DNA of 64,000 bases from Sinorhizobium sp. RAC02 (GCF_001713395.1 NZ_CP016450.1:1674001-1738000), one strand, 5' to 3'. Positions 18,488-28,161 are shown, numbered from the stretch's first letter. Notes: generated by a model not told the origin, from the letters alone. Numbers and translations are program-made.

Positions 18488-19584
18488 CACTCGTCTCTTT
18501 CGTAATCTTGCAAAACATCCGCACCATAGCGGGCCGTGTGGCAGAGCGAAAAGCCGTCCGGCATCCGCCCGGACACAAATGGGGATGCGACGCCGTCTTT
18601 GCCAATGGTGCCGGTGCCGTTGAACAGCAGGACGCGATCGACCAGGCCCGCGTCGAGGAAAGACCGCGCCGCCCGTGCGCCACCTTCGACCAGCAACGAG
18701 GAAATGCCGCGCGTGGCGAGTGCGGTCAACAGCGCATCGAGCCGGCGCGGGTCGCAGATCAGCACCTCGACGCCGAGCGCCTCCAGTGCCTCGCGGCGAA
18801 GAGCGAGAGCCGGGTCATCCATGCTCTCCTTCGCCGTCACCACGATGACCGGCACCGCACGCGCCGTCCCGGCGAGTTTTGATGCCGGCGGCAGTTCCAG
18901 GCGCGGATCGAGCACGATGCGAACCGGCGAGCGCGCTTCCAGCCCCGGCAGGCGGCAGGTCAGTTCGGGATCGTCGGCAAGTGCCGTGCCGATGCCGATC
19001 AGGATGGCATCTGTCTCGGCGCGCAGCACATGCACCTGTCCGCGCGAAACGGGACCGGTGATGGCCACCTGCCCTGCCCCCAGCCGGCCGAGCATGCCAT
19101 CGGCAGAAACGGCAAGTTTCAGAGTTACATAAGGCTGCTTCTTCGTCTGGCGATTCAAGTACGCCGCGAGTGCCGCGCGGCCTTCCGCCTCCAGCACGCC
19201 CGTCTCGACCGCGATGCCGGCATCCCGCAGCATCGAAAGCCCCCTGCCCGCCACCCGCTCATCCGGGTCCGTCACCGAGACGACGACGCGCGCCACGCCG
19301 GAGGCAATCAGCGCATCGGCGCAGGGCGGTGTCTTGCCGTGATGCGAGCAGGGTTCGAGTGTGACATAGGCGGTAGCATCCCTAGCCGCTTCGCCCGCTT
19401 CGGCGAGCGCCTGTGTTTCCGCATGCGGCCGACCACCCGGTGCCGTGACGGCCGAGCCGAGAACCACGCCGTCCTTGACGATCAAGCAGGCGACGGAGGG
19501 ATTGGTGGACGTAAGCCCGAGATTGCGGCGGCAGAGGCGGATCGCCGCTGCCATGAAGCGTTCGTCTTCGGCCAGGCCGGACAT
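18487..19584 (-). CDS. ribD: Bifunctional riboflavin deaminase/reductase RibD
   Basis: Performs the second and third steps of riboflavin synthesis. Residues 1-145 are the zinc deaminase domain: PHAETQAL provides His and catalytic Glu, and PCSHHGKTPPC the two zinc cysteines. Residues 150-365 are the NADPH-dependent reductase domain, with VTLKLAVSADGML and the C-terminal LVEGGARAARSF. It starts directly at the nrdR stop and overlaps ribE, giving a tight nrdR-ribD-ribE operon. Confidence 0.96.
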   Translation of the reverse strand: MSGLAEDERFMAAAIRLCRRNLGLTSTNPSVACLIVKDGVVLGSAVTAPGGRPHAETQALAEAGEAARDATAYVTLEPCSHHGKTPPCADALIASGVARVVVSVTDPDERVAGRGLSMLRDAGIAVETGVLEAEGRAALAAYLNRQTKKQPYVTLKLAVSADGMLGRLGAGQVAITGPVSRGQVHVLRAETDAILIGIGTALADDPELTCRLPGLEARSPVRIVLDPRLELPPASKLAGTARAVPVIVVTAKESMDDPALALRREALEALGVEVLICDPRRLDALLTALATRGISSLLVEGGARAARSFLDAGLVDRVLLFNGTGTIGKDGVASPFVSGRMPDGFSLCHTARYGADVLQDYERDE

Positions 19585-20064
19585 CTAGCCGTCCGCGCCC
19601 GGATCCCGGGCGATCTTGGCGGCAACTTCTGAGAGGATCTTCTCGAAATCGTCGACATGGGAAAAGTCGCGGTAGACCGAGGCGTAGCGCACGAAGCCCA
19701 CGTCATCGAGAGCTTTCAGGGCTTCGAGCACCTGGAGGCCGATTTCTTCGGACGAGATTTCCGTCTCGCCGGAGCTTTCGAGGCGCCGGACGATGCCCGA
19801 GACCGCGCGTTCGATGCGGTCCCGGTCGACGGGCCGCTTGCGAAGCGCGATCTCGAAGGATTTCACGAGCTTGTTGCGGTCGAAGGGGGCCTTGCGGCCC
19901 GTCTTCTTGGCAACCATCAGCTCGCGCAGCTGCACCCGTTCGAAGGTCGTGAACCGACCGCCGCAATCCGGGCAGATGCGCCTGCGGCGAATGGCGGCCC
20001 CGTCCTCTGCCGGACGGGAATCCTTCACCTGCGAATCTTCCGAACCACAATAGGGGCAGCGCAT
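19585..20064 (-). CDS. nrdR: Transcriptional repressor NrdR
   Basis: Nucleotide-sensing repressor of ribonucleotide reductase genes. The 159 residues begin with a zinc ribbon (Cys3, Cys6, Cys31, Cys34: [10 protein letters not shown] and [14 protein letters not shown]). An ATP-cone domain follows (about 49-139, starting [20 protein letters not shown]) and binds ATP or dATP. It lies nine bases after glyA and abuts ribD, the standard glyA-nrdR-rib arrangement of rhizobia. Confidence 0.97.
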   Translation of the reverse strand: MRCPYCGSEDSQVKDSRPAEDGAAIRRRRICPDCGGRFTTFERVQLRELMVAKKTGRKAPFDRNKLVKSFEIALRKRPVDRDRIERAVSGIVRRLESSGETEISSEEIGLQVLEALKALDDVGFVRYASVYRDFSHVDDFEKILSEVAAKIARDPGADG

Positions 20065-20073
20065 TCTCGTTCC

Positions 20074-21372
20074 TTACATGTAAGGGTACATCGGGAAACG
20101 GCCCGTCAGCGCGACGACCTTTTCCCGCACGGCCGCCTCGACCGCTGCATTGCCCTCATCGGAATTGGCGACCTTCAGGCCGTCGAGGACTTCGACGATC
20201 AGGTTGCCGATTTCCGTGAATTCCGCTTCCTTGAAGCCACGGGTCGTGCCGGCCGGGGTGCCGAGACGGACACCGGAGGTGACGAACGGCTTTTCAGGGT
20301 CGAACGGGATGCCGTTCTTGTTGCAGGTGACGTAGGCGCGGCCGAGTGCTGCTTCCGCCCGCTTGCCGGTGGCGTTCTTCTTGCGAAGGTCGACCAGCAT
20401 CAGGTGGTTGTCGGTACCGCCCGAAACGATGTCGAGGCCGCCGGCCTTCAGCGTCTCGGCCAGCGTCTTGGCGTTCTTGACGACCTGCGCGGCGTAGTCC
20501 TGGAATTCCGGCTGCAGCGCTTCGCCGAAGGCAACGGCCTTGGCGGCGATGATGTGCATCAGCGGGCCGCCCTGGAGACCCGGGAAGACGGCCGAATTGA
20601 TCTTCTTTGCGATATCCGCATCGTTCGTCAGAACGACACCACCGCGCGGGCCGCGCAGCGACTTGTGAGTCGTGGTCGTCGCAACATGGCAATGCGGGAA
20701 CGGCGACGGATGCTGGCCACCGGCAACGAGGCCGGCAATGTGCGCCATGTCGACCATGAGGTAGGCGCCGACTTCATCGGCGATCTCGCGGAAACGCTTC
20801 CAGTCCCAGATACGGGAATAGGCGGTGCCGCCGGCGATGATGAGCTTCGGCTTGTTCTTGCGCGCCTTTTCGGCAACGTCGTCCATGTCGAGAAGGTGGT
20901 CGCCTTCACGCACGCCGTAGGACACGACGTTGAACCATTTGCCGGACATGTTGACCGGCGAACCGTGCGTCAGGTGGCCGCCCGAATTGAGGTCGAGGCC
21001 CATGAAGGTGTCGCCCGGCTGCAGCAGCGCGAGGAAGACAGCCTGGTTCATCTGCGAACCGGAGTTCGGCTGGACGTTGGCGAAGTCGACGCCGAACAGC
21101 TTTTTCGCGCGCTCGATGGCGAGTTCTTCGGCGATGTCGACGAACTGGCAGCCGCCATAATAGCGCTTGCCCGGATAACCCTCGGCATACTTGTTCGTCA
21201 TGATCGAGCCCTGGGCCTCGAGCACGGCGCGCGAAACGATGTTCTCGGAGGCGATCAGCTCGATTTCATGGCGCTGGCGACCGAGTTCCTTCTCGATGGA
21301 GCCGAAAATATCCGGATCGGTATCGGCAAGGGAACGCGTGAAGAAAACTTCGGTGGCGGAAGACTGGCTCAT
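20074..21372 (-). CDS. glyA: Serine hydroxymethyltransferase
   Basis: PLP enzyme converting serine and tetrahydrofolate to glycine and methylene-tetrahydrofolate, a main source of one-carbon units. The 432 residues include [10 protein letters not shown] near the N terminus, [15 protein letters not shown] and the PLP-lysine motif [14 protein letters not shown]. Length is normal for the family. It heads the glyA-nrdR-ribD-ribE operon and is separated from the L,D-transpeptidase gene by about 190 bases that include a terminator. Confidence 0.97.
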   Translation of the reverse strand: MSQSSATEVFFTRSLADTDPDIFGSIEKELGRQRHEIELIASENIVSRAVLEAQGSIMTNKYAEGYPGKRYYGGCQFVDIAEELAIERAKKLFGVDFANVQPNSGSQMNQAVFLALLQPGDTFMGLDLNSGGHLTHGSPVNMSGKWFNVVSYGVREGDHLLDMDDVAEKARKNKPKLIIAGGTAYSRIWDWKRFREIADEVGAYLMVDMAHIAGLVAGGQHPSPFPHCHVATTTTHKSLRGPRGGVVLTNDADIAKKINSAVFPGLQGGPLMHIIAAKAVAFGEALQPEFQDYAAQVVKNAKTLAETLKAGGLDIVSGGTDNHLMLVDLRKKNATGKRAEAALGRAYVTCNKNGIPFDPEKPFVTSGVRLGTPAGTTRGFKEAEFTEIGNLIVEVLDGLKVANSDEGNAAVEAAVREKVVALTGRFPMYPYM

Positions 21373-21508
21373 CCTCGAGGCTCCTTAAGGGTGGGTGGCA
21401 CGGTGTTTAACGTCCTCGCATGGCAAGGGCAATATCCGCTCCACGGTTTGCGCCATTTCCACGCGCCTTATGCGATAAAAACGACAAGGCGCAAAAAGCC
21501 GAAACGAC

Positions 21509-21546
21509 AAAGGCCCCGCATTCCCGTGGAATGCGAGGCCTTTGAA
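21509..21546 (-). terminator. Hairpin terminator after the L,D-transpeptidase gene
   Basis: A 16-bp stem with one mismatch (AAAGGCCCCGCATTCC / GGAATGCGAGGCCTTT) and a 3-nt loop. On the minus strand it follows the L,D-transpeptidase stop; the T tract is short (CTTTGTCGTTT), while on the plus strand an A-run follows. Confidence 0.7.
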
Positions 21547-21564
21547 AAAATCAGACAATTTGCC

Positions 21565-22887
21565 TTATTGCGGCAGAAGGTCGCTGTCGACGGCCTGACC
21601 GCCTTCCTGGTTGTAACCGGTCTGGAGGGCAAGCTCGGTTGCGCCGTCCTTCTGGTAGATGTCGTCGCGGAACTGCACGACGCGGTCCTTGGCCGACCAG
21701 GCGGTGATGTAGGTGAAGAAGACCGGCACTTCCTCGGCAAGCTTGACCGGCGTATTGACGCCGCTCTTGATCGTCGCTTCCATCTGCGAGCGCGACCAGC
21801 CGGGTGTATCCTTGAGCAGCCAGAGCGAGAGATCGCGCACGTTCTGAACGCGCACGCAGCCCGACGATTCGAAGCGCATCAGCTTATTGAACAGGCCCTG
21901 CTGCGGCGTGTCGTGCATGTAGACCTGATGCTCGTTGTGGAAGTTGATCTTCGTCGACGACATCGCGTTGATCTTGCCCGGGTCCTGACGGAACATCAGG
22001 TTCGGTGCCTTTTCGGCATTCCAGTCGACCGTTTCCGGCGAAACTTCACCGCCCGAACCGTCGAACAGGCGGATGGAGTTGCGCGCAAGGTAGGTCGGAT
22101 CCTTGCGCATCAGCGGCATGATGTCCTTCTGGATGATCGAGCGCGGCGCGGTCCAGTAGGGATTGAGGATCACTTCGTAGATTTTGGAGTTCAGCACCGG
22201 CGACTGGCGGTCGATCTTGCCGACGATGGCGGTGTGGCGCGAAGCGACGCGGCCGTTTTCGACAGCCTCGATGTACGCGGCCGGAATGTTGACCACGACA
22301 TAGCGGCGGCCGAGATCGCCGGACATCGCCTGGAGGCGCACGAGATTCGTCTGGAGCTGGCCGAGACGAACGACGGCGGTGACGTTGAGGGCCTTCTGCG
22401 TGTATTCGCCGACGGCACCGTCGGACGGCAGGCCGTGACGCGCCTGGAAGCGCTTGACGGCGCCGTCCACGTAGGAATCGAAGGCGCCGTTCGTACCGGC
22501 GGAGCGCGGCAGGTCGCCGGAGATGATCAGGCGCTGACGCAGCTGCTGCACGGCCGGGTCGGAGACGCCCATTTCAAGCTTCTGCTGGGTGTTGACCGAC
22601 GGCCAGCCGCCGGTGGAGACGATGTTCTGGTAATCGACAATCGCCTGCTGGAGATAGCCTGACGTACCGGAACCGAAAATCGGGTTGTTGGAGACGACGG
22701 CGGTGGCGGTACGCGAGGCCTCGGCATCGAACTGGTCGTCCCAGTTGCCGCGGCGCGGAGTATTGAGGATGTCGTCGAGCGCTGTCTGGGCGAGCGCGGG
22801 GCCAGCCAGGGCGGCGGCACCGAAGGTTGCGGCGGAGCGCAGGAAGGCGCGGCGCGAGAACACATCAAATCCGGGTTTGCGAGACAT
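21565..22887 (-). CDS. ldtP: L,D-transpeptidase (YkuD domain) with peptidoglycan-binding domain
   Basis: Makes 3-3 cross-links or anchors proteins in peptidoglycan. The 440-residue precursor begins with a twin-arginine-like signal (FSRRAFLRSAATFGAAALAGPALA). A peptidoglycan-binding_1 region with VKRFQARHGLPSDGAVGEYT lies near residues 142-165. The C-terminal half is the YkuD domain: HQVYMHDTP supplies the His and FESSGCVRVQNV the catalytic Cys with S-x-G-C-x-R. Downstream of ldtR on the same strand; in Sinorhizobium and Liberibacter LdtR activates the adjacent ldtP (established knowledge), so the symbol is assigned by family and context. Confidence 0.9.
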   Translation of the reverse strand: MSRKPGFDVFSRRAFLRSAATFGAAALAGPALAQTALDDILNTPRRGNWDDQFDAEASRTATAVVSNNPIFGSGTSGYLQQAIVDYQNIVSTGGWPSVNTQQKLEMGVSDPAVQQLRQRLIISGDLPRSAGTNGAFDSYVDGAVKRFQARHGLPSDGAVGEYTQKALNVTAVVRLGQLQTNLVRLQAMSGDLGRRYVVVNIPAAYIEAVENGRVASRHTAIVGKIDRQSPVLNSKIYEVILNPYWTAPRSIIQKDIMPLMRKDPTYLARNSIRLFDGSGGEVSPETVDWNAEKAPNLMFRQDPGKINAMSSTKINFHNEHQVYMHDTPQQGLFNKLMRFESSGCVRVQNVRDLSLWLLKDTPGWSRSQMEATIKSGVNTPVKLAEEVPVFFTYITAWSAKDRVVQFRDDIYQKDGATELALQTGYNQEGGQAVDSDLLPQ

Positions 22888-23112
22888 TTATCCTACCATC
22901 TCCTGAGCGCCGCAACGGGCGGCGAAGTGCACGCGGCACATCGACCAAAGGTCCATACCCGATGCAGCTATCACGAACAGGGTTAACAAACGCAAACCGG
23001 CCTTGCCACTCGCGCATACCTTAAGCCCCACGTTCGGGTGTCACAGCAATATGGCCAATTCGTGTCTCGGGGCCTTACGCACCGCCCGCGCGGAGGGGCC
23101 AAAGACGAATCG

Positions 23113-23147
23113 AAAAGCCGGACGCGCAGGGAACGCGGCCGGCTTTT
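23113..23147 (-). terminator. Hairpin terminator after ldtR
   Basis: Long stem AAAAGCCGG-A-CGCG / CGCG-G-CCGGCTTTT with a 7-nt loop and one internal mismatch; on the minus strand it ends in CTTTTCGATT, about 30 bases after the ldtR stop. Confidence 0.8.
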
Positions 23148-23176
23148 AAGGAGGAGGTCGGAAATTGCGCCCGAAA

Positions 23177-23689
23177 TTACAGGCGGTAGAGGATCGAGTC
23201 GTTCCAGAAGCGGTCGAGGCGCTGGAGCAGCTTGTTCATCTGGTTGAACTCGCCTTCGCCGATGCCGCCGACCTTCTGGATCGAGCCCGTGTGGCGCTCG
23301 TAGAGCTTGGCGACGGTTTCCGCGATCTCCTGGCCGCTTTCCGTCAGGCTGATGCGGACGGAGCGACGGTCGATGCGCGAGCGCTGGTGGTTGATGAAGC
23401 CGAGATCGACCAGCTTCTTGACGTTGTAGGAAACGTTCGAGCCGAGGTAGTAGCCGCGGGAGCGAAGTTCGCCGGCGGTGAGTTCGGAATTGCCGATGTT
23501 GAAAAGGAGCAGCGCCTGGACGGCGTTGACGTCGGAACGACCAGCGCGGTCGAACTCGTCCTTGATGACATCGAGTAGGCGACGGTGCAGACGCTCGACG
23601 AGGTGGAGGGATTCCAGATAGAGGTTGCGGATCGCGTCTTCCTGCGGGTCGACGACGGGGGCCTGCTGCGGCTTCATCTTGGTGTTCAT
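23177..23689 (-). CDS. ldtR: MarR-family regulator LdtR
   Basis: A 170-residue MarR-type winged-helix protein. The DNA-binding part spans about 70-120: ELTAGELRSRGYYLGSNVSY followed by NVKKLVDLGFINHQRSRIDRRSVRISLT. Long dimerisation helices lie at both ends. Sequence and location next to the L,D-transpeptidase match LdtR, which controls ldtP and osmotic-stress tolerance in Rhizobiaceae (known from Liberibacter and Sinorhizobium). The ATG at 23689 is used; a second ATG four codons in is possible. A terminator separates it from ldtP, which therefore has its own promoter in 22888-23112. Confidence 0.88.
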   Translation of the reverse strand: MNTKMKPQQAPVVDPQEDAIRNLYLESLHLVERLHRRLLDVIKDEFDRAGRSDVNAVQALLLFNIGNSELTAGELRSRGYYLGSNVSYNVKKLVDLGFINHQRSRIDRRSVRISLTESGQEIAETVAKLYERHTGSIQKVGGIGEGEFNQMNKLLQRLDRFWNDSILYRL

Positions 23690-23819
23690 GGTTACTGCCT
23701 CACTGTTTTGTTTGGCGGTGTGGTTTGTTTTCCCGCCTTGAGTGAGAACCTAACGAATGCATCTAAAATTCTACTTAAACTGCAGGCTTAACAGCGCCTT
23801 ACCGGAAGGCGACCCTGTC

Positions 23820-24257
23820 TCAGGGTGAATCAGTTCTTACCGGGCGGGTTTGCCGGCGCCGCTGAATGAAGAGCACCGCCTGGAAAAGAACGAAGACGAT
23901 GGCCACCGCGCCATGCGCAAAAACAAGCAGTCGGTCGATGCCGAAAATGGACGGATAGACCTCGTGCATGGCGACTTCGGTCGCTGCCGCCAGCAGCCAG
24001 ATTACCGGTCCCCAGGAGACAAGAAGCCAGAGGCCGACGGCGGCCACGGGGTAGAGCACGGCAAGCGCCGTATAGGCTGCCTTCCATGCCGGCGGCAGCA
24101 GATCGAACCGCCCCTGCCCGTTGAAGGTGAAGCCCGTCAGCATTGCCCAATATTGCAGCGCGAACCACAGCGAGCCCACCGCCACCAGGCGCAGGAACAG
24201 CATAAACAGCGTTTCGGTCAGGCTCGGCCTGGGGCCCTTGGCAGAATCAGCAACCAT
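23820..24257 (-). CDS. Small membrane protein, probably DUF6163 family
   Basis: A protein of about 145 residues with four hydrophobic segments (near 18-40, 62-85, 87-105, 112-132) and an invariant-looking core FMLFLRLVAVGSLWFALQYW. It resembles the rhizobial DUF6163 membrane family (from memory, moderate certainty). No function is known. The ATG at 24257 is chosen; an in-frame ATG about 17 codons further upstream is possible, and neither has a strong ribosome-binding site. It is divergent from hemB. Confidence 0.65.
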   Translation of the reverse strand: MVADSAKGPRPSLTETLFMLFLRLVAVGSLWFALQYWAMLTGFTFNGQGRFDLLPPAWKAAYTALAVLYPVAAVGLWLLVSWGPVIWLLAAATEVAMHEVYPSIFGIDRLLVFAHGAVAIVFVLFQAVLFIQRRRQTRPVRTDSP

Positions 24258-24462
24258 GGCGCGGACACTAAGGGCAAGGCCGGCCGGCATAAAGCCCGCC
24301 CGTGCATTTAGCAGCAAGACGGGAGCATATGGCCTCGCACACATAATGCGTCGGAACGTCCGCACGGCCATATGCCGCAGGCCTCCCCTGTGCTGGTGAT
24401 TTGATTGCCGGACCCAGCGTGATAAGGAGGCGTCAATCGGATCGTGCAGAGGAAAAGGCAAC

Positions 24463-25476
24463 ATGACCGGCAGAACCATTGTCGACGACATCACCGGCAG
24501 CCGCCGCATGCGGCGCAACCGGAAGGCCGACTGGACGCGTCGCCTCGTGCAGGAAAACCGCCTGACGGTCGACGATCTGATCTGGCCGGTCTTCGTCGTG
24601 CCGGGCACCAACGTGGTCGATCCGGTCGCCGCCATGCCGGGCGTCAACCGCATGAGCATCGACAAGCTCGTCGAAGCGGCGAAAGAGGCCGCCGACCTCG
24701 GCATTCCCGCGCTCGCCACCTTCCCGAATATCGAGATGTCGCTGCGCGACGAGACCGGCTCCCACTGCCTCGCCGCCGACAACCTCATCAATGAAGCCAC
24801 ACGCGCCATCAAGAAGGCCGTGCCGAACATCGGCATCATCACCGATGTGGCGCTCGATCCCTTCACCAGCCATGGCCATGACGGCGTGCTGCGCGGCGAT
24901 GTCATCGTCAATGACGAGACGGTCGAACTCGTGGCGAAGGCGGCCGTCATTCAGGCTGATGCCGGCTCCGACATCATCTCCCCTTCGGAAATGATGGACG
25001 GCCGCGTCGGCGCGATCCGCCGCGCCCTTGATGAGGCCGGGCACCAGAATGTCGGCATCATGTCCTATGCGACGAAGTTCGCCTCTGCCTTCTACGGCCC
25101 CTATCGCGATGCGATCGGCACCGGCGGCCTGCTGAAGGGCGACAAGAAGACCTATTACATCGATCCGGCCAACGGCACCGAGGCCATCCGTGATGCAGCA
25201 CTCGACGTCGAGGAAGGCGCCGACATGCTGATGGTCAAGCCCGGCCTGCCCTATCTCGACATCTGTTGGCGCATGAAAGAGGCCTTCAGCCTGCCGGTCT
25301 TCGCCTATCAGGTCTCTGGCGAGTACAGCCAGATCAAGGCCGCCGCGATGAATGGCTGGATCGACGGCGAGCGCGTCATGCTCGAAACCCTGCTCGCGTT
25401 CAAGCGCGCGGGCTGTGATGGTATCCTGACCTACTTCGCGATGGACGTCGCACGGCATCTCGCCCGCAAGGGCTGA
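24463..25476 (+). CDS. hemB: Delta-aminolevulinic acid dehydratase (porphobilinogen synthase)
   Basis: Condenses two 5-aminolevulinate molecules to porphobilinogen in haem and cobalamin synthesis. The 337 residues contain the catalytic lysine motifs SYATKFASAFYGPYRD and MVKPGLPYLD. The metal loop reads DVALDPFTSHGHDG instead of a cysteine-rich DVCLCEYTSHGHCG, so this is a zinc-independent, magnesium-responsive type, as is usual in rhizobia. Preceded by AAGGAGG some distance upstream; no neighbouring haem gene. Confidence 0.97.
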   Translation: MTGRTIVDDITGSRRMRRNRKADWTRRLVQENRLTVDDLIWPVFVVPGTNVVDPVAAMPGVNRMSIDKLVEAAKEAADLGIPALATFPNIEMSLRDETGSHCLAADNLINEATRAIKKAVPNIGIITDVALDPFTSHGHDGVLRGDVIVNDETVELVAKAAVIQADAGSDIISPSEMMDGRVGAIRRALDEAGHQNVGIMSYATKFASAFYGPYRDAIGTGGLLKGDKKTYYIDPANGTEAIRDAALDVEEGADMLMVKPGLPYLDICWRMKEAFSLPVFAYQVSGEYSQIKAAAMNGWIDGERVMLETLLAFKRAGCDGILTYFAMDVARHLARKG

Positions 25477-25613
25477 ACTCCAAACGCCCTCCTCCCCCGT
25501 CATGCGAGCCCCCGGGCCGCCGTGACGGGGAACGTTTCTGCCTTTGACTCACCCGTTGTTTTCCATCAGAGCATCCCCATATCAGTGGCATGTTCCATTC
25601 GGGAGACAACGAG

Positions 25614-26078
25614 ATGAGTGCCGATTTCAATGAAACGCGGGTTCCGACGACGGACTGGCAGGCCTATCGTGGCGTGCTGTCACGCCGTATCTTCGCGTTT
25701 CTGATCGACTATGCAATCGTCGCGCTGCTCTGGATTCCAGCCGCCGTCGTGGTCTTCTTCCTCGGCATCCTGACGCTTGGCCTCGGTTTCTTCCTTTATC
25801 CCGCGCTTTTCGCCATCGTCGCCATGCTCTATTTCGGCCTGACCATGGGCGGCCCCAGCCAGGCGAGCGCCGGCATGAATGTCATGGGTCTTGCACTTGC
25901 CCGCGTCGATGGGCGCCCCGTCGATTTCCTGACGGCGATCGTGCACCTCGTGCTGTTCTGGATCGGCAATGCGCTTCTGACACCGTTCGTCGTGCTCGTC
26001 GGCCTCTTCACCGATCGCGGCCGCCTGTTGCATGACCTTTTGCTCGGCACCGTGGTGGTTCGCCGCGACCGTTATTGA
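25614..26078 (+). CDS. RDD family membrane protein
   Basis: A 154-residue protein with the RDD signature: RGVLSRRIFAFLIDYAIVAL in the first membrane segment (Arg, Asp, Asp pattern), further segments near 52-82 and 104-133, and a final DRGRLLHDLLLGTVVVRR. The function of RDD proteins is mostly unknown; some act in ion exchange. GGGAG at suitable distance supports the ATG at 25614 over an ATG eight codons earlier. A short inverted repeat (CCCCGTCA/TGACGGGG, 25495-25530) separates it from hemB. Confidence 0.88.
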   Translation: MSADFNETRVPTTDWQAYRGVLSRRIFAFLIDYAIVALLWIPAAVVVFFLGILTLGLGFFLYPALFAIVAMLYFGLTMGGPSQASAGMNVMGLALARVDGRPVDFLTAIVHLVLFWIGNALLTPFVVLVGLFTDRGRLLHDLLLGTVVVRRDRY

Positions 26079-26181
26079 CAACAGCCAAAACGGGCAGGCG
26101 AAATCCTCCGGTTGACCTTTTTTTGAACTAGGCCATGGTATTGGCATAGAAGTGTCACACGACGGAGTCGCCTCACGGCCT

Positions 26182-26952
26182 ATGAATACGCAGGCAACAT
26201 CCTCCCCGCAGTTCTATCTCACCGCGCCGGCGGCTTGCCCCTATCTGCCGCAGGAGATGGAGAGGAAGGTGTTCACCCACCTGGTGGGTGAACGCGCGCC
26301 GGAGCTGAACGATCTTCTGACCCAGGGCGGCTTCCGCCGCTCGCAGAACATTGCCTATCGCCCGGCCTGCGAAACCTGCCGCGCCTGCATTTCCGTGCGC
26401 ATCCTGGTCAACGAGTTCAAACCGCGCCGCTCCATGCGCCGGGTGCTTGCAACGAATGCCGATCTCATCGCATACGAATATCCGGCCGAGCCGTCGAGCG
26501 AGCAGTACTCCCTCTTCCGCCACTATCTCGATGCCCGCCACCAGAAGGGCGGCATGTCGGATATGTCGGTGCTCGACTATGCGATGATGGTGGAAGACAC
26601 CCACGTCAACACGAAGATCATCGAATACCGCCTGCGCGAGGAGGGTGCCGGCCTCCAGGAGCGTCCGCAGGGCGAGCTTCTGGCCGTGGCGCTCACCGAC
26701 CGCATGGGCGATGGCCTGTCGATGGTCTATTCCTTCTATAATCCGGAGCGCGCCGATCGCTCTTTCGGCACCTTCATGATCCTCGACCATATCCGTCGCG
26801 CCAAGGCGCTCGGCCTGCCGCACGTCTATCTCGGCTACTGGGTCAAGGGATCGCGCAAAATGGATTACAAAACAAAATTTTTGCCGCAGGAACACCTGAT
26901 GCCGCGGGGTTGGGAACGCTATGATGGGGAAAATACCGAAACCCAGCCGTAG
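26182..26952 (+). CDS. bpt: Aspartate/glutamate leucyltransferase (Bpt, ATE family)
   Basis: Transfers leucine from leucyl-tRNA to proteins with N-terminal Asp or Glu, marking them for ClpAP through the N-degron pathway. The 256 residues contain the N-terminal cysteine cluster region [23 protein letters not shown], the catalytic-domain [20 protein letters not shown] and the C-terminal [15 protein letters not shown]. The ATG at 26182 is selected; a GTG at 26152 would add ten unusual residues. Older annotation names it arginyl-tRNA-protein transferase. Confidence 0.92.
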   Translation: MNTQATSSPQFYLTAPAACPYLPQEMERKVFTHLVGERAPELNDLLTQGGFRRSQNIAYRPACETCRACISVRILVNEFKPRRSMRRVLATNADLIAYEYPAEPSSEQYSLFRHYLDARHQKGGMSDMSVLDYAMMVEDTHVNTKIIEYRLREEGAGLQERPQGELLAVALTDRMGDGLSMVYSFYNPERADRSFGTFMILDHIRRAKALGLPHVYLGYWVKGSRKMDYKTKFLPQEHLMPRGWERYDGENTETQP

Positions 26953-26966
26953 AATCGATTCCCGCC

Positions 26967-27884
26967 TTGTCCCAGAAGAATGACCCCGCCCTTCATCGCA
27001 AAGGGCTTCTCATCACCGCCATCGGTGGTCTTGCCCTCTCCTTCGATATCCCGCTGATCCGCTCCGCCGACGGTGACGTCTGGTCGATGGTCGTCCTGCG
27101 CAATATTTCGGTCTTCGTGATGGCGCTCGCTCTGTGGGCCGTCCTGAATTTCGTTTTCCGCCGCAAGACGGTGCTCATTCCCGGCCGCATCGGCCTGCTG
27201 ATCGGCCTGGTCTATGGCATAAACGGGCTGACCTTCATGCTGGCGGTGTTCAACACGACGACGGCCAATGTCGTCTTCATCCTCGCCTTCACCTCGATGT
27301 TCGCTGCCATCCTCTCCTGGATCTTTCTGGGCGAGCGGCCGAGCAACGCGACACTCCTGACCATGGCCGCCATGGTCGCCGGCGTGCTGCTGATCGTGCA
27401 TGACGGGCTTTCGAGTGGAAACGTCTTCGGCGACGCGATGGCCGCCTGTTCGGCTTTTCTGCTGGCGATCGCCCTGACGCTCAGCCGCAGAAGCGGCGCC
27501 GACATGGGCTTCGTGCCGCTCGTTGCCGCCGTGCTCTCGGGCGTCGTCGCGCTGTTCTGTCTTCCCTCCGCCGGCCTGACGGTCGCCGAACCCGTCTACA
27601 TCCTCTTCAACGGCCTCGTGCTGCTGCCCCTCGCCTTCTGGTGTCTCGCCACCGGCCCGCGCTACCTCTCAGCACCGGAAGTCGGCATGTTCTACCTGGT
27701 CGAAACCGTGCTCGCTCCCATCTGGGTCTGGATCGTCTTCGCCGAAACCCCTACCACGCAAACCCTGATCGGCGGCTCCATCCTCATCCTCGCGCTGCTT
27801 GCCCATTCCTTCTGGCAGATGCGCTCAAAAGCCCGCGCCGCCAGGACTGGCGATGCGGCGGCGGAATTTCCGTTCACGGGGTAA
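26967..27884 (+). CDS. EamA/DMT family transporter
   Basis: A 305-residue membrane protein with ten hydrophobic segments arranged as two EamA repeats (about 12-142 and 155-290); LIVHDGLSSGNVFGDAMA marks the junction. Members export metabolites or amino acids; substrate unknown. The start is a TTG at 26967, fourteen bases after the bpt stop, so coupling to bpt is possible. An in-frame ATG is not available until well inside the first segment. Confidence 0.87.
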   Translation: MSQKNDPALHRKGLLITAIGGLALSFDIPLIRSADGDVWSMVVLRNISVFVMALALWAVLNFVFRRKTVLIPGRIGLLIGLVYGINGLTFMLAVFNTTTANVVFILAFTSMFAAILSWIFLGERPSNATLLTMAAMVAGVLLIVHDGLSSGNVFGDAMAACSAFLLAIALTLSRRSGADMGFVPLVAAVLSGVVALFCLPSAGLTVAEPVYILFNGLVLLPLAFWCLATGPRYLSAPEVGMFYLVETVLAPIWVWIVFAETPTTQTLIGGSILILALLAHSFWQMRSKARAARTGDAAAEFPFTG

Positions 27885-27907
27885 GCTTGTGGCAGATGAC
27901 AGCGGAT

Positions 27908-27926
27908 GTTATAACTTAGTTATAAC
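27908..27926. promoter_or_regulatory. Twin GTTATAAC palindromes, probable toxin-antitoxin operator
   Basis: GTTATAAC occurs at 27908-27915 and again at 27919-27926, each an exact palindrome, with centres 11 bp apart (about one helical turn) and lying 14 bases before the antitoxin ATG. The TATAAC core may double as the -10 element, which fits autorepression by an AbrB-type antitoxin. Confidence 0.65.
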
Positions 27927-27939
27927 TGAGGTGAGAACC

Positions 27940-28161
27940 ATGAACATTACCATCCGCAAGATCGGCAATTCCGAAGGCATCATTATCCCGAAAGACGTCC
28001 TTGAACGCATGGGGGTCAAGGCGGGTGACGAGATTACGATGACGAGCGAGGGCGGAAAGCTCATTCTCACTGCGGCCGACGGCGAGTTCGACCGGCAGCT
28101 CGGGCACGCTGAGAAGTTCATGGACCGCTACAAGGTGGCGCTCAAGAAGCTCGCTGAATGA
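27940..28161 (+). CDS. AbrB/MazE-type antitoxin
   Basis: A 73-residue protein with a SpoVT-AbrB swapped-hairpin domain at 1-47 (MNITIRKIGNSEGIIIPKDV and GVKAGDEITMT) and a charged C-terminal tail (DRQLGHAEKFMDRYK) expected to wrap the toxin. TGAGGTGAG precedes the ATG. It overlaps the toxin gene by four bases (ATGA), ensuring that antitoxin is made first. The palindromes at 27908-27926 are its likely binding site. Confidence 0.9.
   Translation: MNITIRKIGNSEGIIIPKDVLERMGVKAGDEITMTSEGGKLILTAADGEFDRQLGHAEKFMDRYKVALKKLAE

Noticed and set aside
19657..22662. A 1001-codon open frame on the plus strand
   Set aside because: It lies exactly opposite nrdR, glyA and the L,D-transpeptidase, all of which have clear family motifs. 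GC-rich codon bias leaves the antisense frame open, and its translation is Arg/Asp/His-rich without any domain.
25495..25530. CCCCGTCA/TGACGGGG inverted repeat after hemB
   Set aside because: 8-bp arms with a 20-nt loop and no T tract; too weak to call as a terminator or operator.
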